This document shows, piece by piece, positions 54,947-62,994 of a stretch of 64,000 bases of DNA. The DNA comes from Pyxidicoccus trucidator (GTDB lineage Bacteria > Myxococcota > Myxococcia > Myxococcales > Myxococcaceae): contig NZ_JAAIXZ010000015.1 in NCBI RefSeq assembly GCF_010894435.1, forward strand, positions 62,001 through 126,000, in the 5' to 3' direction. Within the stretch, counting starts at the first letter, position 1; every line of letters starts with the position of its first letter. Both the position numbers and the translations under genes were made by a program. The notes under the pieces were generated by a model that saw nothing but the letters and a program-made list of their open reading frames with translations, was not told the DNA's origin and did no database searches.

Positions 54947-56517
54947 GGAATGATCTCACCGGAGGGCTCGGGAACGGGGCTCACCTGGGGAGCCACCTGG
55001 CGCGTGTACAGCTCCACTTCCTTGGTGTCAGCGGTGCCGCCCACGACGAGCACCTGGCCCGAGGGAAGCAGCGTGGCCGTGTGGTGGATACGGGCCGCGG
55101 CGAGGCTGCCGGTGAAGACCCAGATGCCCGTCTCCGGGTCGTACACCTCCGCCGTGGCGTTCGCCTTGGTGTTTGGGCTGCCTGAAGTGCCGGCAGTGAT
55201 GCCGCCCACCACCAGCACCTTGCCCGACGCCAGCAGCGTGGCACTGTGACGGTGGCGGCCCAGGGCCAGGCTGCCGGTGAAGGCCCAGGTGCCCGTCTCC
55301 GGGTCGTACACCTCCGCCGTCCCCACCCACCCATTGCCATTGGCACTGCCGTAGCCACTCGCCACGAGCACCTTCCCCGACGGCAGCAGCGTGGCCGTGG
55401 AGTTGTTGCGGGCCGTGGCGAGGCTGCTGGTGGCGGTCCAGCCTCCCGTCTCCGGGTCGTACACCTCCGCCGTTCCCAGGAACACATTGGCATTGCCGTA
55501 GCCGCCCGCCACGAGCACCTTCCCCGAGCGCAGCAGCGTGGCCGTGTGGCCTTCGCGAGCCGTGGCGAGGCTGCCGGCAGCAGCCCAGGTGCCCGTCTCC
55601 GGGTCGTACACCTCCGCCGTCCCCAGGTTCCCATGGGCATCGCTGTAGCCGCCCACCACGAGCACCTTCCCCGACGGCAGCAACGTGGCCGTGTGGCGAG
55701 CACGGGCCGTGGCAAGGCTGCCGGTGGAAGCCCAGGTGCCCGTCTCCGGGTCGTACACCTCCGCCGTTCTCAGGTTGCCGATGCCGCTCGCTCCCAGGTG
55801 GCTGTAGCCGCCCGCCACGAGCACCTTCCCCGAGCGCAGCAGCGTGGCCGTGTGGCTACTGCGGGCCGTGGCGAGGCTGCCGGTGGAAGCCCAGGTGCCC
55901 GTCTCCGGGTCGTACTCCTCGACGAGGGCGAGGTAGGAGGACCTGTTGACGCCCCCCGCCACCAGCACCTTCCCCGACGGCAGCAGCGTGGCCGTGGGGC
56001 CACTGCGGGCCGTGACGAGGCTGCCGGTGGGCGCCCACGTGGAGCAATCCGGAAGCCCCAGCGGGGTGAACCGCGTGGTGGCTGACAGCCCCCGGTCATT
56101 GGTCACCGTGGCCGTGACGACGCTGGGAACGTCGGCCGGCACGCATCGAGGCGCCGTCCAGGTGGCCTGGCTCGTGGCGGCGGTCGTCTTCTCGGCGCTC
56201 ATCACGCCGACGTCCGCGGACCAGGAGAACCGGAGCACGTCACACAGCGGGTCCTCGGCGACGACCAGCAGCGTGCGCTGTTCTCCACTCTTCATGAGTG
56301 CCCGGGACTCGAGCGCCCGGAGGATGACGGGCGGCAGCGGCTCGCCCCCATCCGGGGCGCTGGCGTGCGGAGGCACTCCCGCGTCCTCGGACTCCGCGGC
56401 CTGGGCGTCACAACGCGTCGGGTCGCCCTCACAGGCCCCGGTCTGCTCGCCGTCGGCGTTGGCGCAGCCGGCGAAGAGGGCCAGCAGCGCGCCAACCCAC
56501 AACAGGTGTCTGTACAT
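54943..56517 (-). CDS. Seven-bladed propeller lipoprotein, copy 3
   Basis: A 524-residue paralogue and first gene of the trio. It has MYRHLLWVG, lipobox FAGC, a short tether, an Ig-like domain and seven kelch blades, several with Gly/Asn inserts. The blade-encoding DNA contains the near-identical block CCGTCTCCGGGTCGTACACC (+ strand) in almost every blade, which is evidence of repeat spread by unequal crossing over or conversion. It is probably an outer-surface binding protein and the first gene of a three-gene operon with an internal ATGA overlap. Confidence 0.85.
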   Translation of the reverse strand: MYRHLLWVGALLALFAGCANADGEQTGACEGDPTRCDAQAAESEDAGVPPHASAPDGGEPLPPVILRALESRALMKSGEQRTLLVVAEDPLCDVLRFSWSADVGVMSAEKTTAATSQATWTAPRCVPADVPSVVTATVTNDRGLSATTRFTPLGLPDCSTWAPTGSLVTARSGPTATLLPSGKVLVAGGVNRSSYLALVEEYDPETGTWASTGSLATARSSHTATLLRSGKVLVAGGYSHLGASGIGNLRTAEVYDPETGTWASTGSLATARARHTATLLPSGKVLVVGGYSDAHGNLGTAEVYDPETGTWAAAGSLATAREGHTATLLRSGKVLVAGGYGNANVFLGTAEVYDPETGGWTATSSLATARNNSTATLLPSGKVLVASGYGSANGNGWVGTAEVYDPETGTWAFTGSLALGRHRHSATLLASGKVLVVGGITAGTSGSPNTKANATAEVYDPETGIWVFTGSLAAARIHHTATLLPSGQVLVVGGTADTKEVELYTRQVAPQVSPVPEPSGEIIP

Positions 56518-56658
56518 GGAGTGCTCTCGTCGAAGTCGCCGGCCGCGACTCCGCCCCCTGCCTGCCCAGACATCATAGCAACTTCAACCAGGCCAGGGGG
56601 AGTCTGCTCGGGAGCACCTGCCGGGGCCGTGTCTCACGCCCCGGCGTCCCTCCCATGC

Positions 56659-57558
56659 TCAGGCCGCCGCGGAAGCCGCCTGCTCCAGCGCGGGCTTGAG
56701 CACCTCGCGCGCCCACTGCGCCAGGGACGTGGGCGTGGTGGTCTGCGCGGAGCGCGGCTCGGCGGGGTCCATGCGGCCCTCGCCGATGCTGCCGTACAGC
56801 TCCGCGTAGAGGTCCACCAGCCACGCCGGCATGCCCGCGCCGGCCATGCCCTTGCGCGCATCCTCCAGCGTCACCTGCACGTAGCGCACGGGCCGGCCCA
56901 GGGACTGCGTGAAGACGGCCTCCAGCTCCGCGTAGGTGACATCGGCCGGGCCATGGACGCCCACGTAGCGGTGCCCCTTCCAGCCCGCATCCAGCAGCAC
57001 CTCGGCGGCCTTCGCGGCGATGTCCGCCACCGCGACGAAGGGAACGGCCTTGGTGCGGGGCACGGGCATGAACAGCGAGCCCGTCTTCGCCAGCGTCCCC
57101 ACGTCGCGCAGGAAGTTCTCCATGAAGAAGCCCGGCCGGAGGAGGGTGACGTCGGCGCAGACGGCCTTGAACGCCTCTTCCACGGCCAGCAGGGCGTTCA
57201 CCGGGCCGGTGCCCGAGCCATGCTGCGCGCCCACGCTGGACAGCACCACCACGCGCTTCACGCCGTGCTTCTTCACCGCCTGCGCGGCGGTGCGCGCCGT
57301 CTCCTGCGCCCAGGACACGAAGTCCGGCCCGGTCGCCGGAGGCGTCAGCCAGAACAGGGCCTCCGCGCCCACCAGCGCGCGGTCCAGCACCGCGGCGTCA
57401 TCGGTGGAGCCCTCCACCAGCTTCGCGCCACGCTTCACCAGGTCGGCCACCTTGTCCGCGCTCCGGCTGATGACGGTGAGCGAGCGGCCCGCCGACAACA
57501 GGCTCAGCGCGAGGGCACGGCCGATGTTTCCGTTGGGGGTATTGATGACGATGCTCAT
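56659..57558 (-). CDS. NmrA-like NAD(P)H-binding oxidoreductase/redox sensor
   Basis: A 299-residue atypical short-chain dehydrogenase. The N-terminal VINTPNGNIGRALALSL is the dinucleotide-binding Gly motif of the NmrA/QOR2 type. Residues VLLSSVGAQHGSG and TLLRPGFFMENFL follow. Proteins of this type reduce quinones or sense NAD(P) redox state; catalytic Tyr-Lys pairs are not evident, so a sensor or weak reductase is possible. It is divergent from a LysR regulator, the usual layout for a controlled target gene. ATG 57558. Confidence 0.8.
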   Translation of the reverse strand: MSIVINTPNGNIGRALALSLLSAGRSLTVISRSADKVADLVKRGAKLVEGSTDDAAVLDRALVGAEALFWLTPPATGPDFVSWAQETARTAAQAVKKHGVKRVVVLSSVGAQHGSGTGPVNALLAVEEAFKAVCADVTLLRPGFFMENFLRDVGTLAKTGSLFMPVPRTKAVPFVAVADIAAKAAEVLLDAGWKGHRYVGVHGPADVTYAELEAVFTQSLGRPVRYVQVTLEDARKGMAGAGMPAWLVDLYAELYGSIGEGRMDPAEPRSAQTTTPTSLAQWAREVLKPALEQAASAAA

Positions 57559-57628
57559 GTGCGGCTCCGGGTGACTGCGAGATGTCCCCAAGGTGCTCGC
57601 ACTCCCGTCATGAGGCCACTGCATGTTA

Positions 57629-57644
57629 CTCATGTGCACATGAG
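57629..57644. promoter_or_regulatory. Perfect 16-bp palindrome at LysR/NmrA divergent promoter
   Basis: CTCATGTGCACATGAG (57629-57644) is a perfect inverted repeat lying between the divergent NmrA-like and LysR genes and overlapping the LysR ATG at 57640. Position and symmetry fit the regulator's own operator, controlling both genes. LysR sites often contain a T-N11-A core; this palindrome is compact, so binding is inferred. Confidence 0.5.
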
Positions 57645-58677
57645 CCCCATTCATGCCCGTCGGGCCCGTGCGCCGGCCTCCACCCCGAAGGTCTCCCCTC
57701 CCCCGCCGGCTCCGGCCGGCGCGGACCTGACCGGCATCAACCTCAACCTCATGGTGGCGCTGGACGCCTTGCTGACGGAGGCCAACGTCACCCGGGCGGC
57801 CGAGCGGGTGGGCGTCACCCAGTCCGCCATGAGCCACTCACTGCGCCAGCTCCGCGAGCTGCTGGGGGATGCGCTGCTCATCCGAGGGCGGGGAGGCATG
57901 GTGCGCACGCCGCGCGCGGAGCAGCTCGCCGCGCCGCTGCACCGGGGGCTGCTGGAGCTGCGACGGGCGCTGAGCAACGAGCCCGTCTTCGAGCCGCGCA
58001 CCGCCCGGCGCCGCTTCACCCTGGCCACCGGGGACTACTTCGCCGCCACGCTGCTGCCGGAATTGCTCGCGGTGCTGGACCGCGAGGCCCCCCACGTGGA
58101 CCTCGTCGTCCGCCACCTCATCCCGGACCAGGTGACGTCCCTCATGGAGAGCGGCGACGTGGACCTCTGCGTGGCCGCCTTCCCGGACTCCTCCCTCTCC
58201 CTGCGGCAACAGAAGCTCTACACGGAGGACTTCGTCTGCGTGGTCCGCGAGGGCCACCCCGCCGCCCGGACGGGGCTGGACCTGGAGACCTACCTCCGGC
58301 TGCCCCACGTCCTCATCAGCCCCCGGGGCGAGGGGGCCGGGGCGGTGGACACCGCGCTGGCGAAGCTGGGGCGCTCGCGCCGCATCGCCCTGCGCCTGCC
58401 CTACTTCCTCACCGCGCCCCTCACGGTGGTCCGCTCGGACCATGTCCTCACCGCGCCCCGCCGGCTGGTGGAGACCTTCGCCGGGGGCTGGCCCCTCCAG
58501 GTCCTCCCGCCCCCCGTGGCGCTCCGCGCCTTCGACGTCCTTCAAATCTGGCACGAGCGGTTCGACGCCGACCCGGCCCACCGCTGGCTGCGGGGCGTGG
58601 TGGCCCGCGCCGCGGGAGTCACGCGCGACCTACCCACCAGGGCCACACGGCGGGTGCGCGGGACGCAACCTTCCTGA
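57640..58677 (+). CDS. LysR-family transcriptional regulator
   Basis: A 345-residue regulator: an N-terminal helix-turn-helix (ALDALLTEANVTRAAERVGVTQSAMSHSLRQLRELLGDALLI) and a C-terminal effector-binding domain. A Pro-rich stretch of 30 residues precedes the usual start. ATG 57640 lies inside a palindrome and has no clear ribosome binding site; ATG 57609 is an alternative. It is divergent from the NmrA-like gene, its likely target. Confidence 0.88.
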   Translation: MSPIHARRARAPASTPKVSPPPPAPAGADLTGINLNLMVALDALLTEANVTRAAERVGVTQSAMSHSLRQLRELLGDALLIRGRGGMVRTPRAEQLAAPLHRGLLELRRALSNEPVFEPRTARRRFTLATGDYFAATLLPELLAVLDREAPHVDLVVRHLIPDQVTSLMESGDVDLCVAAFPDSSLSLRQQKLYTEDFVCVVREGHPAARTGLDLETYLRLPHVLISPRGEGAGAVDTALAKLGRSRRIALRLPYFLTAPLTVVRSDHVLTAPRRLVETFAGGWPLQVLPPPVALRAFDVLQIWHERFDADPAHRWLRGVVARAAGVTRDLPTRATRRVRGTQPS

Positions 58678-58757
58678 CACTCCCGGACAGCCACACTGAA
58701 CGAAGATTCAAGGGTGGGAGAGCATCCCATGGGCCGACCGGTGTAGGGTGGTCCTCT

Positions 58758-59372
58758 ATGACTTCTTCCGAGAAGCTGGTTTTCACTCAAACGGTCGAAG
58801 CGCTCTTCGTGCGCGCTCTGGAGAACCGTCTCACCCCGGCGTGCCGCGAGCACCTGCGCCGGGCGGGGCTGGACCTGGAGCAGAAGCTGGAGCGGACCTA
58901 CACCTTGGAGCAGTGGAAGGAGTTCCTCCGCATCGCCGCCGGCCACGTCTATGGCGGCGTCCCCGCGGAGGCGGCGTACTACTCGCTCGGCGAGCGCTTC
59001 ATGGACGCCTACTTTGGGACGTTCTTCGGCCGGGCCCTGCTAGGCGTCGTCCGGCTGGCGGGGCCCCGTCGCATGCTGTTGCGCGCCGCCATGGGCTTCC
59101 GTGCCGGCAACAACTTCAGTGACGTCGAAATCGTCGAGCGGAGCCCCACGTCCCTGGAGTTCCGGATGAACGACGTGCTGGCGGACCTGCCCACCTTCGC
59201 CTCGGGGCTGCTGGCCCGGGCGGTGGAGCTCTGTGGTGGGTGGCGGGTGGTGGCGGTACCCGAGGAGTTCGACGGCACCTCGGCCACCTTCCACATCCGC
59301 TGGTCCGAGGTCCCCGTCGAGGCGGCCCTCAGCGCCACGGAAGACGGCGGCGCGTCCCGCCCGAGGGCGTAG
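58758..59372 (+). CDS. DUF2378 family protein (myxobacterial, TIGR02265)
   Basis: A 204-residue protein of the family expanded in Myxococcus. Landmarks are an N-terminal helical segment, the central FLRIAAGHVYGG...YYSLGERFMDAYF and the later NNFSDVEIVERS. The function of the family is unknown. ATG 58758 follows TCCTCT, a weak ribosome binding site. It converges on the hydrolase gene with a strong hairpin between. Confidence 0.85.
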   Translation: MTSSEKLVFTQTVEALFVRALENRLTPACREHLRRAGLDLEQKLERTYTLEQWKEFLRIAAGHVYGGVPAEAAYYSLGERFMDAYFGTFFGRALLGVVRLAGPRRMLLRAAMGFRAGNNFSDVEIVERSPTSLEFRMNDVLADLPTFASGLLARAVELCGGWRVVAVPEEFDGTSATFHIRWSEVPVEAALSATEDGGASRPRA

Positions 59373-59383
59373 GCGACCCACCT

Positions 59384-59406
59384 GGGGCCGGCCTCTCACC
59401 GGCCCC
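59384..59406. terminator. GC hairpin between convergent genes, putative bidirectional terminator
   Basis: GGGGCCGG (59384-59391) pairs perfectly with CCGGCCCC (59399-59406) across a 7-base loop in the 36-base gap between DUF2378 and the alpha/beta hydrolase. There is no T-run, but position and stem strength support a shared terminator. Confidence 0.6.
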
Positions 59407-59408
59407 TG

Positions 59409-60269
59409 TCACACCCCCGCCGGGGGCGTCCGCGAGTCCAGCGACTCCAGGAAAGCAAGCACGCGCCGTCCGCACGCCTCCGGCTGCTCCAGCGGGAACA
59501 GGTGCGCGGTGCCCGGCAGCTCCTCGGTGCGGACGCCGGGAATGGTGCGGCGCACGCGCTCCAGGCCCTCCGGGGTGAGCGTGGGCGAGTCGCGGCCCCG
59601 CACCACCAGCGTGGGCACCGTCACCGAGCGCAGCGTGCGCCACACATCCACCGGAATCGTCTCGAAGACGCGCGCCTCCCAGGCCGCGGGGATGGCCAGC
59701 CGGACGCCACCGCCGGGGGCCTCGACGAGCCCGTGGGTGAGGTAGTCCTGGAAGGACTCGGGGTCGAAGCGCTGGAAGAGGGCCTTCTTCTGGAAGCTCG
59801 CGGCCACCTCCTCGCGGGAGCCCCAGGCCTCACGGCGGCGCCGGGCGCCCCGGGCCAGGGGAATCCGGTGCCGCTGGCGCAGCAGCGCGGTGGCGCGGAG
59901 CAGCCACAGGCGCCTGCCGGTGACGAGCACGGGGTCCAGCGCCACCACGGCCCGGAACAGTCCCGGCGTCTTCACGGAGGCGAGCAGCGACGCCACGCCG
60001 CCCACGCTGTGCCCCACGCCCACGAGGCCCGTCAGGCCGCGCGCCTGGAGCGCATGGGCCAGCTCGTCGGCCAAATCCGTCCAGCTGGTCAGCGAAGCCG
60101 GGTCCGAGCCGGGTACGAGCGCACGGCTGCGCAGCGTGAGGACGCGATAGCGCGTCGTCAGCACGTCGATGAGCTTGCGGTAGCTGCCCGGAGGGAAGCC
60201 ATTGGCGTGGGCCAGGTGCAGGTCGGGGCCGGTACCGCCCCAGTCGTCCAGTGGCAGGGCTTCGCGCAT
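59409..60269 (-). CDS. Alpha/beta hydrolase
   Basis: A 286-residue cytoplasmic hydrolase. The oxyanion region is HANGFPPGSY, the nucleophile elbow GHSVGG, and the C-terminal His lies in GTAHLFPLEQP. A catalytic acid is plausible in VRGRDSPTL. It resembles haloalkane dehalogenase/esterase-type members; the substrate is unknown. ATG 60269. Confidence 0.85.
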   Translation of the reverse strand: MREALPLDDWGGTGPDLHLAHANGFPPGSYRKLIDVLTTRYRVLTLRSRALVPGSDPASLTSWTDLADELAHALQARGLTGLVGVGHSVGGVASLLASVKTPGLFRAVVALDPVLVTGRRLWLLRATALLRQRHRIPLARGARRRREAWGSREEVAASFQKKALFQRFDPESFQDYLTHGLVEAPGGGVRLAIPAAWEARVFETIPVDVWRTLRSVTVPTLVVRGRDSPTLTPEGLERVRRTIPGVRTEELPGTAHLFPLEQPEACGRRVLAFLESLDSRTPPAGV

Positions 60270-60376
60270 CGCCCTCCGAATACTCCAGGGGGCCCCGGGT
60301 GTCTCCACCCTCTTCGTCTAGACTGCTCGAGCTCCATGAGTTCGAATCCAACGCGCTTCATGCGAGGCTGGGCGCC

Positions 60377-60817
60377 ATGCCCGGGAACGATCCGAAGCAG
60401 CACGAGGACAACGCGCTCGAGCGCGCGGAGTTCGAACGCGCCGAGGAGGAGTTCGAACGCTCGCTGCGAATCAAGCCGTCGAAGCTGGTGACGCCTCCGC
60501 AGCCAACACCCGTGATGAGCAAGATCCTCTTCCACGGGCATCCGCTCATCTGGCTGGGTGAGGAAGCGTCCGTCTTCGTCCACTTCCTCGTCGGCGAGCG
60601 AAGGCTCGACAAGCCGCTCGACGTGACGTGGACTTCTCTCGACCCGAGTGTCCTCTCGATTCGGGAGGCAGGGCGCCAGGGCCAATCCGTGATGGCAAGT
60701 CTCGTCGGCGCGTCCCCCGGAACCACCAGACTCATCGCGACGACGCAAGAAGGGCACCGCGAGGAGCTGGAAATCCGCGTCGTCGATCGCGACAGCGTCG
60801 AAATCCAGTGGTTTTGA
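60377..60817 (+). CDS. Small protein with Big2/Ig-like C-terminus
   Basis: A 146-residue protein from ATG 60377, chosen for the GAGG upstream. An acidic helix (EFERAEEEFERS) precedes a region (DVTWTSLDPSVLSIREAG...GASPGTTRLIATTQEG) matching the strand pattern of bacterial Ig-like Big2 domains. These are normally extracellular, yet no signal peptide is present, so the product may be cytoplasmic or the start wrong. It is divergent from the hydrolase and convergent with the next gene. Confidence 0.55.
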   Translation: MPGNDPKQHEDNALERAEFERAEEEFERSLRIKPSKLVTPPQPTPVMSKILFHGHPLIWLGEEASVFVHFLVGERRLDKPLDVTWTSLDPSVLSIREAGRQGQSVMASLVGASPGTTRLIATTQEGHREELEIRVVDRDSVEIQWF

Positions 60818-60838
60818 GCCGGCGGTAGCGGAGAGGGT

Positions 60839-61573
60839 TCAACCGCGGCGGACGTCGTCGGCGTCGTCGGTGTCCGCATGGGCGCCGGCCCCGCCCATTC
60901 CGGCCCCGCCCATTCCGGCCCCGCCCATTCCGGCCCCGCCAGCACCACCGCCACCGCCCCCTCGGCCGCCGCCCTTGTCGCCGCCCTTGCCCCCTCCGCC
61001 AGCGCCGCCGGGACGCACTGGCCCCTGGTCGGGAATCGCGAGCCCGTTGGGGACCGGCTCGAGGTCGAGCGCCTTGCGGATGAAATCGCGCAGCGACACG
61101 ACCAGCCGCGCGGTGCCGACCTTGCGCCCGGCGACCATGTCCGCCGCGGCCCCGGCGGCGAGCCGCACCTGCTCCTCGGTGCCGAGCAGAATCACGTCCG
61201 ACAGCGCCGCCTCGACCGCGTCGCGGGTGCGCCGACGGCGCTCGAGCGCCGGGGACTCGAGCGGCGACGCAAGCCCGGGGCCGGAGTCGGGTTCCTGCTC
61301 GAGCGGCTCGCCGGCCGCGAGCCGCCGACGCAGGTCGCGAAGGTGGGTCGGGTCGACGACGAGCTCGCCGGTGAACGAGCCGCCGAGCGTCTTGTACGCC
61401 GCAATCAACGTCTTCAGCCGCTCGTTGATCTGGCGGTTCTCGCGTTCGCGCTGGCGCTGCACGGTCTGCATCACCAACAGGCGGATGCCGACGACGACCA
61501 TCGACACCAGCACGAGGCTGGCCAGCGTCGCCGCGAGGCCGCTCCAGGAAGTGAAATCGAGGGTGCGCATCAT
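60839..61573 (-). CDS. Membrane-anchored protein with Gly-rich repeat tail
   Basis: A 244-residue protein. Residues about 12-35 form a transmembrane helix, followed by a Lys/Arg-rich coiled-coil-like stretch, then a compact domain with GTEEQVRLAAGAAADM. The tail is Gly-rich with three GMGGA repeats and an acidic end. The domain sits on the cytoplasmic side if the N-terminus is outside. Function unknown. Confidence 0.65.
   Translation of the reverse strand: MMRTLDFTSWSGLAATLASLVLVSMVVVGIRLLVMQTVQRQRERENRQINERLKTLIAAYKTLGGSFTGELVVDPTHLRDLRRRLAAGEPLEQEPDSGPGLASPLESPALERRRRTRDAVEAALSDVILLGTEEQVRLAAGAAADMVAGRKVGTARLVVSLRDFIRKALDLEPVPNGLAIPDQGPVRPGGAGGGGKGGDKGGGRGGGGGGAGGAGMGGAGMGGAGMGGAGAHADTDDADDVRRG
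60885..60929 (-). repeat. 15-bp tandem repeat (3 units) in Gly-rich tail
   Basis: Three head-to-tail copies of CCGGCCCCGCCCATT on the + strand encode GMGGA repeats in the tail of the membrane protein. The copies are identical, which suggests slippage; length could vary among strains. Confidence 0.8.
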
Positions 61574-61599
61574 CGAAGCGACGATAGCGCGTCCGCCGC

Positions 61600-62775
61600 T
61601 CAGGGCCTCGCCGCGCGGTCCAGGATGGGCTCGAGCACCGCGGCCAGGTCCCCCATCACGTTGGTGAACCCCGTGACGTAGCGGCCCGTCTTGGGCACAT
61701 AGAGCATGAAGCTCTGGTATCCCGCCGTGGTCCCCAGATGCCCGATGGCGATGATTCCCTTGGACGCGAGCTGCATCACCCCGAGCCCGTATCCAATCAG
61801 CCGTGACTCGGGGTCAGGCGCCGACTGGAACGCGAACATGGCGTCCAGGGTCTCCGCGCGCTCGAAGAGTGCACCGTCGCGAAGCTGTTCCCAGAAGGTG
61901 GCGAGGTCGGAGACGGTGGTCACCAGGGCGTGACCGCCGGAAGCCCCGGCCATCGAAGGGTCGACGACGGTGAGGTCCGCCAGCTCCTCGTCGAATGGGA
62001 CGTACCCACGCGCGCAGGGCGTCGGGCAGCCCAGGTCTCCCGGCTCGGGCAGAAACGTCTGCGAGAGCCCGGCTCGCTGGATGACCCGCTCGCGGACGAG
62101 CTCTCGCCAGCTTCGGCCTTCCGCCGCTGAGAGGATTTCACCGAGGAGCACGTAGTTGGTGTTCGAGTAGCCGTACTGCGCACCGGGAGGGAACGTGGGC
62201 GCCTGCGCTCCGACGACGCCGAGAATCTCCTCGAGCGTCCAGACGTGCTCCGGGTCGGACACGATGGCCATGTTCGTCTCTTCGGTGACCCACTCCGGAA
62301 TGCCCGAGCGGTGACTGAGCAGCATGGCCACGGTGATGGTCTCCGCGTTCGCGATACGCTCCGTCACACTCGCCGGCAGTCGCTCCGCGAGGGTGTCGTC
62401 CAGCGCGAGCGTGCGCCGCTCGACGGACTGCAGCACGGCGGCGGCGACGAAGCTCTTGAGGACGCTGCCGGCGCGAAAGTGGTGCTGCGCGGACATGGGC
62501 AGCTTCTGCTCGACATCTCCGAGACCGGCGACTCCCAGCCACGTCTGGCCTTCCTTCGAGGTGACAGCCAGGGCGACGCCGGGAGTCACGCCCCTGGCGA
62601 CGACGTCCGCGAGAGTGGCCTGCAGGTCAGCGTGCAGCGTCGTGGGCTCGTCGTCGTCGTTGTCGTCGCAACCGCTGACCGCTCCAGCCAGACAGAGGAG
62701 CAGGACGACAGAGACCACGGCGAGCGAATCACGGTGTCTGACTTCACGAATCCGGGCGTTGATGGGCATGGCCAT
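61600..62775 (-). CDS. Beta-lactamase-fold serine hydrolase lipoprotein
   Basis: A 391-residue lipoprotein with lipobox AVSGC and an Asp-rich tether. The class C/esterase-type motifs are SVLK (Ser-x-x-Lys), YSNTN (Tyr-x-Asn) and HLGTT (the His-x-Gly position). It could be a D-alanyl-D-alanine carboxypeptidase/endopeptidase or an esterase at the outer membrane. ATG 62775 is chosen over 62769. It is divergent from the metalloprotease gene across an AT-rich spacer. Confidence 0.85.
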   Translation of the reverse strand: MAMPINARIREVRHRDSLAVVSVVLLLCLAGAVSGCDDNDDDEPTTLHADLQATLADVVARGVTPGVALAVTSKEGQTWLGVAGLGDVEQKLPMSAQHHFRAGSVLKSFVAAAVLQSVERRTLALDDTLAERLPASVTERIANAETITVAMLLSHRSGIPEWVTEETNMAIVSDPEHVWTLEEILGVVGAQAPTFPPGAQYGYSNTNYVLLGEILSAAEGRSWRELVRERVIQRAGLSQTFLPEPGDLGCPTPCARGYVPFDEELADLTVVDPSMAGASGGHALVTTVSDLATFWEQLRDGALFERAETLDAMFAFQSAPDPESRLIGYGLGVMQLASKGIIAIGHLGTTAGYQSFMLYVPKTGRYVTGFTNVMGDLAAVLEPILDRAARP

Positions 62776-62994
62776 GAAGCACCGCCCGACTGCGTGAGTG
62801 TCACCACGAGCAGGGCCCATGGGTCCGCAGGCGCCGCCCATCTATATTTCTGAGAAATTTGAATTGTCCGCAAAAACAACTTTTCCTGCCCTTCCGGGTG
62901 TTGGTCCAAGGGAGCGCAGGTATAGCGGCGGGCGGTCGCTGGAGCTCCCAAGCAGCAGCGTCCACGCCCTGTAGTCCCTCGAAAAGGAATCCCC
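62776..62994. promoter_or_regulatory. AT-rich divergent promoter region with inverted repeat
   Basis: This 219-base spacer contains an AT-rich island (about 62840-62890), unusual for this window, and a perfect inverted repeat ATTTCT-G-AGAAAT (62846-62858), a possible regulator site. AAGGA at about 62984 is the ribosome binding site of the metalloprotease. Confidence 0.4.
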
